64,000 bases of DNA, taken from positions 2,467,037 through 2,531,036 of the forward strand of contig JADCRB010000074.1 in assembly GCA_021464245.1 (NCBI GenBank), written 5' to 3'. Positions 14,494 through 26,337 of this stretch are shown in pieces. Under the pieces are notes generated by a model. That model was not told the DNA's origin. It worked only from the letters and a program-made list of their open reading frames with translations, and made no database searches. Position numbers and translations under genes: made by a program. Source of the stretch: Carallia brachiata (Eukaryota > Streptophyta > Magnoliopsida > Malpighiales > Rhizophoraceae). The first letter of the stretch is position 1; the number at the start of each line of letters is the position of its first letter.

Positions 14494-15412
14494 ACAACAT
14501 TTTTACATAACTTGGCCCAAAAAAAAATGCCCTCTTTCTTAAATTTCTGATATATGTTGAATGTATTGATATTTGATATAAGCTTATAGTCATAGTGTCA
14601 TATTAATAAAGTTCTTTCACTTCAGGTTTCTATTCCTGCAGCGTCTGTTTACAATCTAAATTACAAGCAAGATGACAATCGATCTTGGCACGGAACATAG
14701 AATCTGTAATTTAACCAAACGAGAGTAAAAATTAAGGAACCCACGTGGGAAAAGGAAACCAATGAATTCCAAGTTAAGCGGCAAAGGAAAAAGAATACGC
14801 GATCCAGAGCATTTTCTGACATACCAAACAGAGAAACAGAACTCAATACTCTGTTGAAAGCCAGCTTTGTCCAACATCTGGTAATTACCAACCAAATATA
14901 ACCTGAACAATAGAAAGAAATATATAATGATTTATTAAAACAATCGAAAAGAAAGTAATTGAAAGAAATCAAGCGTGTAATCTATATATAGAATCAATAA
15001 TGTAGGAAAAGAGGGACACGCATAGCCTGCAACGGCAAGAAATCGAATCTTGAAACTCAGAAACAGAGGATTAGAGAGACCCCACTCTCAAAGTTGAAGT
15101 CGGCGTCCTTTCGAGGCCAATAAATAAATAATAACAATAATATTATTAATATTAATAGTCTTGCGTTCTGCTAATAAAAGTAAAAAATTCTGTGTTGCGT
15201 TGCACTCGCTCTCTGTGGTTCTCTCTTCGTAGACGCTTCCAGCAGGCAGCACGTACAGAAATTCTTGTATGTTTCTATTTAATTGTATTTTCTTGAGAGT
15301 CTATTTAGGGTAGGAATAATCGAGAATCGATGTATTTGGTTGGATAATCTAAATATGAGTGTGATACGTGTAAATAGATCACAAAGAGAAAACAGTGAGA
15401 AGATCAGAGATA
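14494..15412. other. Intergenic region and leader of the INO80C gene
   Basis: No gene seen; the minus-strand open frames here are not recognisable. An AATAATATTATTAATATTAATA stretch lies near 15130-15155. The 200 bases before 15413 probably include promoter and 5' leader of the next gene. Confidence 0.35.
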
Positions 15413-17119
15413 ATGGAGGCGGAGGTGGTGAAATCGGAGCTGGTGCTGCCGGTACACATGCCCTTCAAGACGATACAGATGTACGACAAGTACCCTAAAG
15501 GCCAGTCCAGAAGCCGCCATTGGAAACATCTCAAGCAGATTCTTCAGGCCGACGATTTCCATAACTACCCTCCCCGAGCTTCCCCACTGTACGTATAATA
15601 TTTTTTAATTCCATTCTCCTCCTCCTTCCTACTTAACTTACTTATAACAACAGAACACATAATTGAATGATAAGCCCCTTAATTTGTTCTCTTGCTCTTG
15701 AATTTACATCCCCGAGTTGTTTTCTGTCTTCAGGTTTGCCAGTATGCATTTGATTTGACATAATTTCCGTACAAAATATTGACTCTGCATTATCAGTTGG
15801 AAAAAAGTAGAGTTGCAGAAAATTTTTGTTCAACTTTTTTGCTTGAATTACAATAAGTTTTATATTTTTTTTATAACGATATTGTTTTTTTTTTTTTATA
15901 AAAAATAATACTATTGTTGTAGAAAATAAGAGATTTATACTAATTCAGGTAAAAAAATTGAGCAAATTTTTTTTTAAAATGTAATAAGACTTCTATCAAT
16001 TTTTCTGTTTAAATTTATCATCATTATTTTTTTTAGCTTTTAACTGAACAAGTTTTTGATTCCCCTACACCCCATTCTTTTTTTTTTTTGTTTTTTCAAT
16101 TATGGGTACTCTTGCAGATGTTAACATTGAGTCCCCGCCCTTCATATTCCTGTGCAGGAGATTATGTGACATTACAGGATTTGAGGTGTGTTTACCTTTT
16201 TGACGTTCAATTCTTGTGTTACTCGAGTATGTACCCATGCAAGAATGCAGAGCAAGGAAATTTAGAGAGATTTATTCCAGAACATCGATATGATCTGTTG
16301 AATAGGAATTTTAAAGAGATTTCAAAAGCTTCTATACTTTCAGTTTCGAGTCTCAGCCAGAAAAACAAAAAACCTTCCATACTGTTATTATCATCATAAC
16401 CCATTTTCTTATGAATCCTTTCCCCATTTTGAGGCCGAGGACAAGCTTTTTGTCAAAGCCTCACTTTTGAATGGACTTTCAGGCAGTTGATGATTGCTTT
16501 ACATGCGTGAATCAGTACATTGTCAGCTAAAAATTAACATAGATGGGAACTAAAAAACGATTGAGGGCCATATCTGTCTTCCCGTCTAACCCTGTGATTT
16601 TTTTCAGCTATTCTCCTCTTCTAGATTTCTTGAAGAATGCTGTGATGATATGGATTTTAAATCGAGAAACTCTCGGGCATCTTACTAGTTGAAACAGAAT
16701 TTTTTGTGCTTCCATTCTTGTTTAGCCCAAAGGATAAATATTGCTTAAGGCTGAAAACTTCTCTAGTTTGCTGCATGTAATGTATTTGAGAATGTAATTG
16801 GCTCTGTGATGTCTATCTTTGGCAGCTTGACAAACGAGAATCATTCATGTTTGGAATGCATACAACGATACTTCAATGTTGAATATGATATAAAATAGCT
16901 CATGAACCCCATTTTTCATGTGTCCTACCTTTTTTTTTTTTTTCTATATGTAATGCTTACATTAACTTTGTTAATATGCAATTGCAGGCACCATACCTTG
17001 ATCCAAGAACGAAGCTTAGATATGCAAATACCGATGTCTTTAAGCTTGTAAGATCACTTCCTAATGACTATGTTCAGAGGTATCTGGCTCTGAGAAATGC
17101 GGCGGTTGTTCTGAAGTAA
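15413..17119 (+). CDS. IES6: INO80 chromatin-remodelling complex subunit C / IES6-like, one apparent +1 frame break
   Basis: IES6/INO80C is a small nuclear subunit of the INO80 chromatin remodeller with a YL1-type C-terminal domain. Exons: 15413-15588, 16118-16185, 16988-17119, all GT..AG. Exon 1 reads [12 protein letters not shown] and then [19 protein letters not shown]; exon 2 carries VNIESPP and LCDITGFE; exon 3 gives [14 protein letters not shown] and [18 protein letters not shown]. About 125 residues are expected, the normal plant length. Exon 1 is 176 bases but its phase requires 175: there is one surplus base at the CCCC run (15572-15575). Removing one C restores a reading in which the split Tyr codon joins exon 2. 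Read literally, translation stops just inside exon 2. The FIFLCRR segment in exon 2 is also unusual compared with the SMHPCKR I remember for the family. A sequence error or a recent mutation are both possible. Confidence 0.85.
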
Positions 17120-19762
17120 CTGGTAACATGAGATGTAACAATCTATCCTTAGTTTTGTTTCTCATTTGAGTTAACCATACCAGTTTCTGTCAATTTCAAT
17201 TGATCATGGTTATTGGTATCTTGAACAAGCGACTGCTGCAAGAAAAGGGAGAGTTTCCCTGTCTAATTTGGAATTTGCTTTCGACCAGAATTTGAAGATT
17301 CTAACCATCGTGCGCCTTTGTGGGCTATGCCTATCCCTGTTGATGGCCTTTGTGCTTGTGTTCTGGTGATTAGAAGCAGTCCTCATAGTTTGGCAAGTGG
17401 CTAATATTGTGTTGATTATCAGCAACTCTGTCGTGTTTCTTCTTTATTTTATTAGCAGGATATATCAATATTCTCTACATGATTACATTTGGATGGCAAA
17501 TGTAAAATCGTAAGTGTTGTCCTGGATTGATTAGTGATATTCTCTACCATAATTTTCTATGCATTTCATGGAGTTCATGCTCCATAAGTGTTGTCCTGGA
17601 TTGATTAGTGATATTGTTGCCCAACCCACATGATAGCACGCGATGTGAGTGGCAGGTAGGTGATTCGGCTTGCGGCTTCTTCGTTATGCACTGAAATTGT
17701 TGTATTGGACTTGGACCCCTCTGTCGTTCTCATCATTGGGCTTTTCGTACCTGATTGAGATTAGTGCCCCTGTTTTCAGTATCTTCTTAAGCCCAATGTA
17801 AGAGTAATGTTGTTCCTTTTTTTTTTTTTTCTTGCAGTAGATTAATTTTTTCTGACAGATTCCCTCTGTATGTTGGCATTACCTATTTCACTTCGCTTTA
17901 GGAATAATATTTCTGTTTGTCTTCTAATAGGAGGCCAAAATGGGCTGACATGTTACCTTTTCTGCAACTTTCATCCCGTCAGCTTCTTCCCCATACTTTG
18001 TTTCCATTCCTTTGTCCTTGTGTTTGCATTACAATAATGAATTTTCGTTGGAAAATATGTAGATGCTTTCCAGAACTGCACTTTTGATTGAGAATCAATT
18101 TATCCAGCATTTTTAAGCTAACTAATTCAGTAATTAAAATCCAATTATTAATGCAATGAATATACCGACATAACTTAGTACTGCCTGTTCCTAATTGCCA
18201 GTTTGGGTGTCTCTCACTAGCACGAATTATCCAATGTATGAGCTTCCTAATGGGTAAAAAAGAATTAACCAATATGTCAGACGTCGGTTATGGATCACCC
18301 ATGCCGTATGGCCCGGCATGGACGTCAGCTTTTTCTTTTGAACTAATAGTCAACACACTAGTCAAAATTCCATTGGAAATTGGTCTGAGTCAGTGACCCC
18401 AGACACCACCAACACATACATGAGTCCATGTCCATAACTTCAATGCCGTGAAACCACGCGGTTTCTATGTAAAGACCATACTTTGGTGCTACAAGACCAT
18501 GCCTCCACATCGTGGGTAGGCCCTTCCATTGACTTCGAGAATATACGTGACTGATCCACAAGCAAAGGGTGAGTTCATTTGATTTGGTGGTAGTTGATCA
18601 TTCAATTTTTTACGCTTGGATGGAGATCCCTTGAGCTATTGTTTCCTCTTTTATCCCCACAAGAAAGCAAATCTAATAGAGCCAAATGTTTTGAATGTTA
18701 TTGAAGGATTTGACCCCACAAAGCACTCTAGATTGTCTAGTCTTTGATTAACAGAGGACCCCGAGACCAGTGGTCAGTTTGTGTGATTAAGTAAAGGCTA
18801 TTGTCACTAAAGAACTCTTCAGCTGATGCGACAAAGGAATTCCTGCGCTATTTTCCTTTTAATTATATCCAATTGCGAAGAATGAACCAGCAATAATTAT
18901 GACAAATCTTCTCTCTCTTAAAATCTTAATTAAAGATAATATCAGTGACTCATACCGCACCAGATGGGCTTCACCCCCCTTTTTTTTTCACATAAAAGAA
19001 ATATACCCCTAAAAGAGTTGATGGTAGTCTGGTACTACGTTTGGCCCGTTGCTCATGTTATCTGTACCTCTCACAGCTTAATAATCGTAAAAAGAAATCG
19101 CATGAAGCTTCAAAAACACCAAAATCAACATGATCTTGGCTAACCGTTGGGCAACAAAATTGTCAGTAATTAGCTTGGAAAACGAAACCAACTTGGAGCT
19201 TCTAAAGTGGATTAAATTTGTCGTCAGCGAAAGAAAAGCTAGATTTCTTTAATAGCTGTGGTGCTAAAAACTAAAAGTATGAATCAAAAAAAAAAAAAAA
19301 CAATCCAATTGAAGATGCAGTTACACTACAACATTTCTTTAATGTAATTATATATATTCATATCAAATTTTCTAAGCACCCAAGGAAGGATACAATTCTG
19401 TCAGCATTTAGCAATGAGAAATTTTGGTTCTTGGATTAACGGATTGACTAATAAATCGCAAGGCACCAACTGAGCCTAAAAAATCAAGTTTTAATACTCA
19501 ACTGATCAATTTTGACGCAGCCAAACCAAGTAATCAAAACGTCCTCTTTACTTTAGTCATCAAAAGATCTCACCAAACGTTTCAAATCCCAACCATCCAA
19601 ATATTACCGCATCATCCTCTGCTGTGTACAACAACTCAGTTGACCCGATTACATAATCTTCTTTCTATCTTATAGACTATTTCTACTAACCCATCACACA
19701 ATACAAACCAACAAAAGGACAATTACTTATGATTATGGAGTCTAAATTTGGTATATATGTTA
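17120..19762. other. Intergenic region between INO80C and the second membrane-protein gene
   Basis: No gene recognised; the first few hundred bases are probably the INO80C 3'UTR. A 30-base direct repeat beginning TAAGTGTTGTCCTGG is at about 17511 and 17585. A small perfect hairpin (CCATGCCG / CGGCATGG) is near 18299-18321. Confidence 0.35.
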
Positions 19763-20146
19763 TCAAATAAGCCATCTATCAAGAAAACTAGACTGAAACT
19801 GCACCAAAACAAGCAGCAGCACAATCATAGCAGCCACACCCCACGGCGAGCTCCCCTCCGACGGACGGTAGTGGGTTCGCCGGCGCTTTTCCCACGGCGA
19901 CAGATAAAAGAGCTTGTCGGGATTTTCCATAGACGACAACCAACGGACTAAGAGCAGTAACGCTATTGGAACGGCCAAAAGCGCCCAACCCATTTGTACC
20001 TCTGCGGTCTCCACGATTTCCTCGTAACTGAAGTACCATGATATGCCCAGAAAGATGGCTACGACTGCCAAGAATAGCAGAACTGGGTATGGCAGTGGAT
20101 TCACAGTGAAAGCATCAAAAATAGAATCTCTTCTTCTGTAGTACAT
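19763..20146 (-). CDS. Small three-helix plant membrane protein (unknown function)
   Basis: Single-exon gene of 127 residues starting MYYRRRDSIF. Hydrophobic helices are at about residues 20-39, 52-69 and 102-117. A charged loop WEKRRRTHYRPSEG precedes the last helix. The C-terminal third is clearly related to that of the gene at 14083-14493. The start is fixed by the first ATG after a long A-rich leader (20147-20182 on the complement) and by a TATA motif at suitable distance. From memory, Arabidopsis has an unnamed transmembrane-protein gene next to its plastid triosephosphate isomerase gene, which would fit the neighbourhood, but I have not checked it. Function unknown. Confidence 0.75.
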   Translation of the reverse strand: MYYRRRDSIFDAFTVNPLPYPVLLFLAVVAIFLGISWYFSYEEIVETAEVQMGWALLAVPIALLLLVRWLSSMENPDKLFYLSPWEKRRRTHYRPSEGSSPWGVAAMIVLLLVLVQFQSSFLDRWLI

Positions 20147-20212
20147 TTTTTTTTCTTTCTTTTTTTTTTTTTTTTTTTTTTAAGAGGTGGTTGAGAAATT
20201 GAGGCCCAGTGG

Positions 20213-20219
20213 ATTTATA
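20213..20219 (-). promoter_or_regulatory. TATA box of the minus-strand membrane-protein gene
   Basis: TATAAAT on the minus strand lies 67 bases before the ATG at 20146. The leader between them is almost pure A on the coding strand. Confidence 0.45.
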
Positions 20220-20404
20220 GCAAGAAAAGTTGTCACTTTCATGCTGCCACCTACTGGTTGGGTTGCAGGTCACACGCACACAACCCAAACATCTGCTTGG
20301 TGTTTCTCGACCGTTGATTTTGTGATGTTTAACTAATTTGTCAAATGGACGGTGCCTTGGCGGTGATGATTGATTTAATTAAGAGGGCCATTATATTTTC
20401 GGAT

Positions 20405-20592
20405 AAAAATATGTCTGAAATATTGTCTGAATACAATTGATTACATTTGATTTGTAATTGCTTGTATTTTAAGTACAACTAAAAATAAAAAAAAAAATTA
20501 CTGTCATTTTTTTACACATAAAATTTAACTGATTGTACATCAAATTTATCTAATTATATTCAGAAAACATTTCAAACATTATTTTCTCTAAA
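20405..20592. mobile_element. Short MITE-like inverted repeat
   Basis: AAATATGTCTGAAATATTG at the left is mirrored by CAGAAAACATTTCAAACATTA at the right end, with further pairing of ATTGATTACATTTGAT against ATCAAATTTATCTAAT. The element at 27190-27360 has a similar inner arm (GTGAATATAATTAATAGATT), suggesting one family. No target duplication fixed. Confidence 0.45.
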
Positions 20593-22699
20593 AAAATCTA
20601 ATTTTTTTCTTTAATTAATTAGTCCAATAAATAGAGACGCGCAAAAACAGTTAAATCCAACTTTAGAGGCCGGCCGGGCGGTTTCCATGAACTAGGGTGC
20701 CTGTTGCGCCTTGTTTCTTTCTCTGTCCATAGAGTGGCCGGTGGCCCACATACTTCAATTTTTTTTTTTTATCCTGGCGACGAGAGAGAGACAAATAATT
20801 AGAAATAGATACATAATAACTTTGAGGAAAATGAGATTTATAGTCGACACATCACAATTAATTTTTTTTAAAACAAGATATTTTATTTTTATAATAAAAA
20901 TAGAATTATTTTTTCTTTTATTTTTCTGTTACAAAAAATATTAAAAAAATAATCAATTACAATGTATTGATTTCACATCTTATTTTTCTTGTAGCTATAT
21001 AATTAAAGTATTTATTAATTTTACTTTCTTTTAAATAAATAAAATTTACTCATAATTTAATATTATACAATTTTTTATTTTAAATAAATCTTACCAATTA
21101 TATAATATAAAATTATAAATAATTATACTTATTAAAAATTTTGAATCGAAATAAAAATTTCCTATAAGTACTTTAAATGATTATCGAGCTAGGACTTTCC
21201 ACCCAAACGGAATCTTATGGGCCCACATAAAATAATTTTTTTTTCGTTATTTAAAAAACACAATTGTTTAATGTACTTGAGGATCAATTAAATGTGATTA
21301 TAATGTATATGAGGATTGATAAAAAATGCAACAAACTAGTTTAGTACTTTGTAACTGTCTTTATACACATTTTAATTTGTCTATTTACATATTTTTTTAG
21401 TTTTTATGTACATTTTGTGATTTTTATTAAAAAAAATTTATTGTGACTGACGACTTTATTACGTCAATCAAGTAAACATTCTATTTTGAACATGTTGATT
21501 ATCTGCTCTCAAATATCATTTCTTATAATTATATTATATTGAACATAAACTTTTAAAATAATAAGAACCATAAATTTACAATTAATTGTCATGATATTGT
21601 TACCTCATTTACGTCTATACTGGTGTCTGTACAGAGTCAAGGCAGGTTACGTGACTTACGTCTATGCAAGTCTATCTAAGGCAAGGCAAAGATCCAACCT
21701 ATGCCTCCGGCTTCCTCCCTTATGAGGGTTGAGGCCTTTGAAGCTATGCCTGCGTGCTTCCATTTAAGCGGCTAATTATTCATCTTATAGCATCATTGAG
21801 TTATTGCAAATTGTTGCTAAAATCCTGAATACACACCGCTCTATGACCAACCAGTTGGTGATTCGGTCAAATAAACCATGATTAAATTAGGCCCAGATGC
21901 TTCCTTTCAAGCGCGGCTCATAATTCATCGTGTAACTTTTCCAAGAATATCTCATGGGGCCTAGTAGGATCATTACAATTGTTACTAAATTCTTTAACAA
22001 ACCCTGTGTCAGCAATTAACAATTTGTGTTTTTTTATTTTATACCAGTGATTAACAATTTATTAAGATTTTTATTCAAATTTTTAATAATTTATTATAAT
22101 TTTTGACCTCCATTGAAAAAAACAAAGAGTAAATGATGTAAACAAATAAAATACTTATTAATTTTTATTTTTTATGTGTAAAATTAAGTACTTATTAATT
22201 TTATTATTTTATTATGTAAAAGTAATTTTTCACTTCATAAATATAATTTTTATTTTTTTTATTCAATAAATCTTATTTATTTATAATATAAATTATAATA
22301 TTATTATACTTATTAAAAAATCAAATTAAAACATTATATATTAACGTCTTGCAATAGACCCGTAAGACTACGTCTTGCAGTAGACAAAACTGCAATAATG
22401 TCACAAACTTGGAAATCTTTGATCCACGGATAACACATTGACGTGGAAATTGTTTTTATCTTATGTCACATTGAAAGGGTATCGGGAATTGGTTGGATTA
22501 ATAGGTCCATAACCCCATCATTATCAATCCCAATTTCTGGATCCTTTTCACTAGTGGAGTTTGGTAGCAGGTAACATCTGCCAAATAAATACAATCCAAA
22601 CCATCCACAATTCGATTTAGGATGAGATATTCAACAAAACATCAAATATCGCCAATAATCAAAGAGAGCAATTACACGATCGCACACTGTCCAACGAAA
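20593..22699. other. AT-rich intergenic region
   Basis: No gene seen. An imperfect direct repeat of roughly 100 bases or more (TGCTTCCATTTAAGCG at 21755, TGCTTCCTTTCAAGCG at 21898) lies in a less AT-rich island at 21620-22010. The remainder is poly-A/T-rich. Confidence 0.4.
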
Positions 22700-23170
22700 A
22701 GCATACGTGCAGTTATGTAGTTTTTTTTTTTTTTTAGTTTTCTTTTTAAATTAAACCTTATACATATTTAGTATTATTCTAAATGTACACAATGTTATCG
22801 TAAAATTTATTTTTTGAGTAAACTTAAAAAAAATTAAACTATAAAATATTTAATATTATTCTAATATACTTATTGTTATTATAAAACCTTTTTTTCATTT
22901 TTTGTAAATTGTTTTCTAAAAAACTGAAAAAAAGAAGAAAAAAAAAGCAACTACATGAGTTTTTTTTTTTAAATTTAGCCTTATACGTGTTTAATATTAC
23001 TTTAAATATACTTAATGTTATTATAATTTTTTTTAATAAAATTTAAAAAAATTAAACTCTTCAATATATTTAGTGTTATCCTAAATATATTTATTGATAT
23101 TATAAAACTTATTTTTCGAAAAAAATGTTTCCTAAAAAACTTGAAAAAAAAAAAACAATTGTACGGCTGT
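22700..23170. repeat. Tandem repeat: dimeric unit of about 220 bp in two copies
   Basis: Blocks beginning AAATTAAACCTTATACATA (22748) and AAATTTAGCCTTATACGTG (22972) are alike; each is followed by a half-unit (AATTAAACTATAAAAT near 22834, AATTAAACTCTTCAATAT near 23048) and then a spacer containing TTTTCTAAAAAAC or TTTCCTAAAAAAC. The half-units also resemble each other (TTAGTATTATTCTAAA, TTAATATTATTCTAAT), so a ~100-bp monomer doubled first and the dimer doubled later. Confidence 0.55.
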
Positions 23171-23684
23171 GCATCTGCTCCGCATCACGCAGTGCGCGAC
23201 CACATAATTTTTCCGATAATTAAACCTTGTTTCATGACAACTTGAAAAGATTCAAAAAAACAAAAAATCGTTTTGTTGCTGTTAACCAGACCTGTACGAT
23301 TATTCAGAAGTTTGGGAGCTCCTTGGAATGACTACGCTTGGCCCAAACGTAAAATGGGCAAATTTGGGCTTACATTGTTTTTTGACGGATGGGCCTTAGA
23401 GTGTTGTGCCTTTGCTCTCTTCTTTCTGTATGCCTTAATTAACCGAAGAGGTCTACTAGAGGAATCGTGGAACTCTGGGGGAGAAGGATCAAAAATTTTC
23501 TGCAACAAACTTATAGTCAGGCCCAGGGGAGTATGAAAAATGCTATAAGAACGATCAAACACCTAAAATTTGTGGAACTTCAGGCTTAGGCAAGAAAGCC
23601 ACATTTCAGCCTTCCCAACCTAGAAGCTTAGGTTAATGTCTAAGGTAGAAAGATTAGTATATACCAATGGAAACGATGAATTGA

Positions 23685-26301
23685 CTAGACAGTCCACGAA
23701 GTTGATCTTTTGAGAAGGGGCTTCGTTTGTTTGTCTTCCTCAAGTCCAACCATAAACAAATGAGAAGGGTCTTCCAGCATCATTTTTGCCACCAGTAGCC
23801 TGCAATGGACCAGGTCTGGAATTTACGTGCTTGCTTCCCAATGAATCGACCAAGCTTCCCATCGTAGTATTCGGGCCAATTGTCTTTTGCCAATCTTGTT
23901 TCAGCGAGTTCAATGGCACGTCTTGCAATCTGAGGGCGTCCAGTCTTGATGCACGCAGCTGTTAGAAGCCATAGCAGCACTGCAACCATTGCAAAAAGCC
24001 AAGTTGCATCTCAAAGAATATCTCCCCAGTTTTAAAGTCCAAAATGAGTTGACGTATTGAACGCCACAGGTAGGTTTGCAGAATAGGTAATGAGAACACA
24101 ATACCTGGCCAGGATCCTCCATTGTGGTAACTCCACCTGGTGTTCTTTGGGTCACAGCCAGTTATAATCCTCCATTCATGGCCCTCTAACGCTGGAAAGC
24201 ATACCTTGAGTGGCATTTCTCCGACCAACTCCTCCCATCGAGATTCTATAAGATCCATGATTGCTGTGGATTGTTCTGGGGTTGCCAAAGATGATAAAAT
24301 TGCCACACAGTTACCCAAGCAAAACCAACGGAAATCCATATTTGCAGGACTAACATTCCCAATGAAGTAACCACCACGAATGGGCATGAAATCAAAAATC
24401 CAGTCAGGAAGAGAATCCGGAATCACATTAAACTTGTTAACTGCTGTGTGAGAGTATTCCTCTGTTTTGTAGCGGTATATGTCATTAAGCTGCTTCAGGT
24501 CAAGCCAAAAATAGGTCCTCAGGTGGTAGCTCAGGGCATGGAGGCGTTTCACAATTCTTTCTACAAACTCTTTCCCCTCGTCATCTTGCTTCAGTAAATG
24601 CAAAGCACATCTTAAAGCCATGAAGAAAAGTGCTTGAATTTCGATTGGATAGCCATAGACACCCTGGCAAACAAAATAGTTAAAGATATTACAGATGCAA
24701 ATATAAATATGATATTGAAATGGGAACTATCACTAAAATATATCTTCTAAAAGAGCAAGCCAGAAATACATAAGCACATGGACTATTTGTTGAAAATAAA
24801 GTCAGTTTCTCCAAACGACCATGAAGAAAGCCTGCGATAAAGGAACTCCATGATCTGATTGATCTAAATATTTAATTAAGGCATCATGTTCTAAAGGACA
24901 GAGCTGTCAAGTACATACTTGCATAGATTCTCTAGTAATTAGTCCAATCAAGTCAATTACACAAGAAAATCATAATCCTGTTAGTATACCCATCTAGCAA
25001 AAACCATTACTGTGATTCAGCCAAGACTCGCATGCCCTGATCAACCAAGTCAACAACAGCCCAAATTAACCATTTTTCAATAATATAACACAGGCCAAAT
25101 ATTAGGAATCTCACCATCCTGCGATCAATCATGCAGCATCCATCAGCGCAGAGAAGAGTCGGAAATGTATCAAACCCCTCCGAAAGGCATAAGCTCAATA
25201 TTAGGCGCATACCCTTCTGACATTCCGGCAGTTCAGCCAATGATGTATCCCCTGTAGACTTGGTGTAAGCCCGAAGCAATATAATCCACCAAAAACCAGA
25301 ATCAACAGGAGCCACTCTTCCGATTGCACTCTCACCAAAATCTGCTATCAAGGTCTCAGTATTCCTCACTGGATCATGGAGAACTTTAAAACTAGCAGGC
25401 ATTACCCCTTCTCCGAGCTGGAACCTATCAATCTTTTTCTCCCATGATTGAAGGCGAAGAGTCTTCAAAATGAAGTTCTTCACAATCTCTGGTTGTCCAC
25501 GCATCAAGAAAGCCAATGCACTTGGGACAAAATCTCTCACAAAGACCTGTTGAAAAAATAGGAATCAGCACAATGAACACAGTTAATCAAAGCAATATCA
25601 CGTCAAATTTATTAATCGACAACAAAATGTCCCTATATGTGGAATCAGGGTTACAAATTGGTGATTGGCTGCATCACATCTCTCACACAGGCAGAAATCT
25701 TTGATGTGTGGGCAAAATTGTTGAAACGGCAAATAATGTTACAAATAAATGAACTTAAGCAGCTATGCTTTTCAATGTATTAATAACTGTATTATGTTCT
25801 TTGATAAGCTCAACTGCTCAAAACAAGGCAAAAGAGAGTGCCATCTCGCAGGCACATAAATGGGGACTTCACCTGGTCATAGTTGAGGTTTTCTTCAGAG
25901 TTATCAGATGCTGCAATGGTTCCCACTGGCTGGCCACGGAAATAAACCAACGAATGTTTCAAAGCATCCCAAGCTTCGGCTACCATTGGATGCGACTCAA
26001 GACCAATGTTGTGCGCCGTCAATGGGGTATTAAACCCTGTCCTTCTACCAGGTGACATTACAAAATCAGCATGATCGGTCACTCGGGAAGTGAGATCACC
26101 TCTGTGTGGAAAGCTAGGAGACAGCCCAACAGACAACTCGTTAAGAGATCGCTCATCATATGATCTCTGCCTCTCCCTCTCCATTATCAATGATCTTGGT
26201 CTGTCTAATAACCTGGAGAAATCTAATGCTAACGTTTCCCACACGGTATCAATATCTTTTCCGTTTCCATTTTCGGCAACATCCCCTATAGGTGAATCCA
26301 T
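23685..26301 (-). CDS. Alkaline/neutral invertase (GH100), apparent 1-base deletion near the C-terminus
   Basis: GH100 invertases split sucrose into glucose and fructose at neutral pH in cytosol or organelles; this sequence matches the cytosolic group, with no long transit peptide. Exons in order of transcription: 26301-25873, 25546-25115, 24663-24105, 23979-23685. Start [12 protein letters not shown]; then [167 protein letters not shown] and [14 protein letters not shown]. Expected length is about 570 residues. In exon 4 the codon pair for Tyr-Leu after SIAG reads TACTGG instead of TACCTGG (about 23795), so one C is missing and the literal protein ends about 35 residues early; past the gap the expected frame ([10 protein letters not shown]) runs to a stop at 23685. 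An acceptor at 26336-26337 suggests a spliced 5'UTR with a leader exon near 26900. Confidence 0.9.
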
Positions 26302-26337
26302 TTTTTCCAAAAAGCTGCCAATGCTTGGAAAATAACC

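Noticed and set aside
14656..14972. Two overlapping minus-strand open frames (84 and 103 codons)
   Set aside because: No family resemblance, no start context, and they overlap each other in different frames.
18293..18325. Hairpin CCATGCCG/CGGCATGG as a terminator or microRNA precursor
   Set aside because: The stem is only 8 pairs with no extended arms; too short for a plant microRNA precursor, and no gene ends here.
21620..21800. G+C-richer island as a possible non-coding RNA gene
   Set aside because: No conserved RNA structure or promoter recognised; only a local duplication is visible.
23962..24104. Invertase reading frame continuing past GGSWP
   Set aside because: This is intron read-through: a GT donor after GGATCCTGGCCAG and a TTGCAG acceptor at 23980 join GGSWP to [12 protein letters not shown] as in the family.
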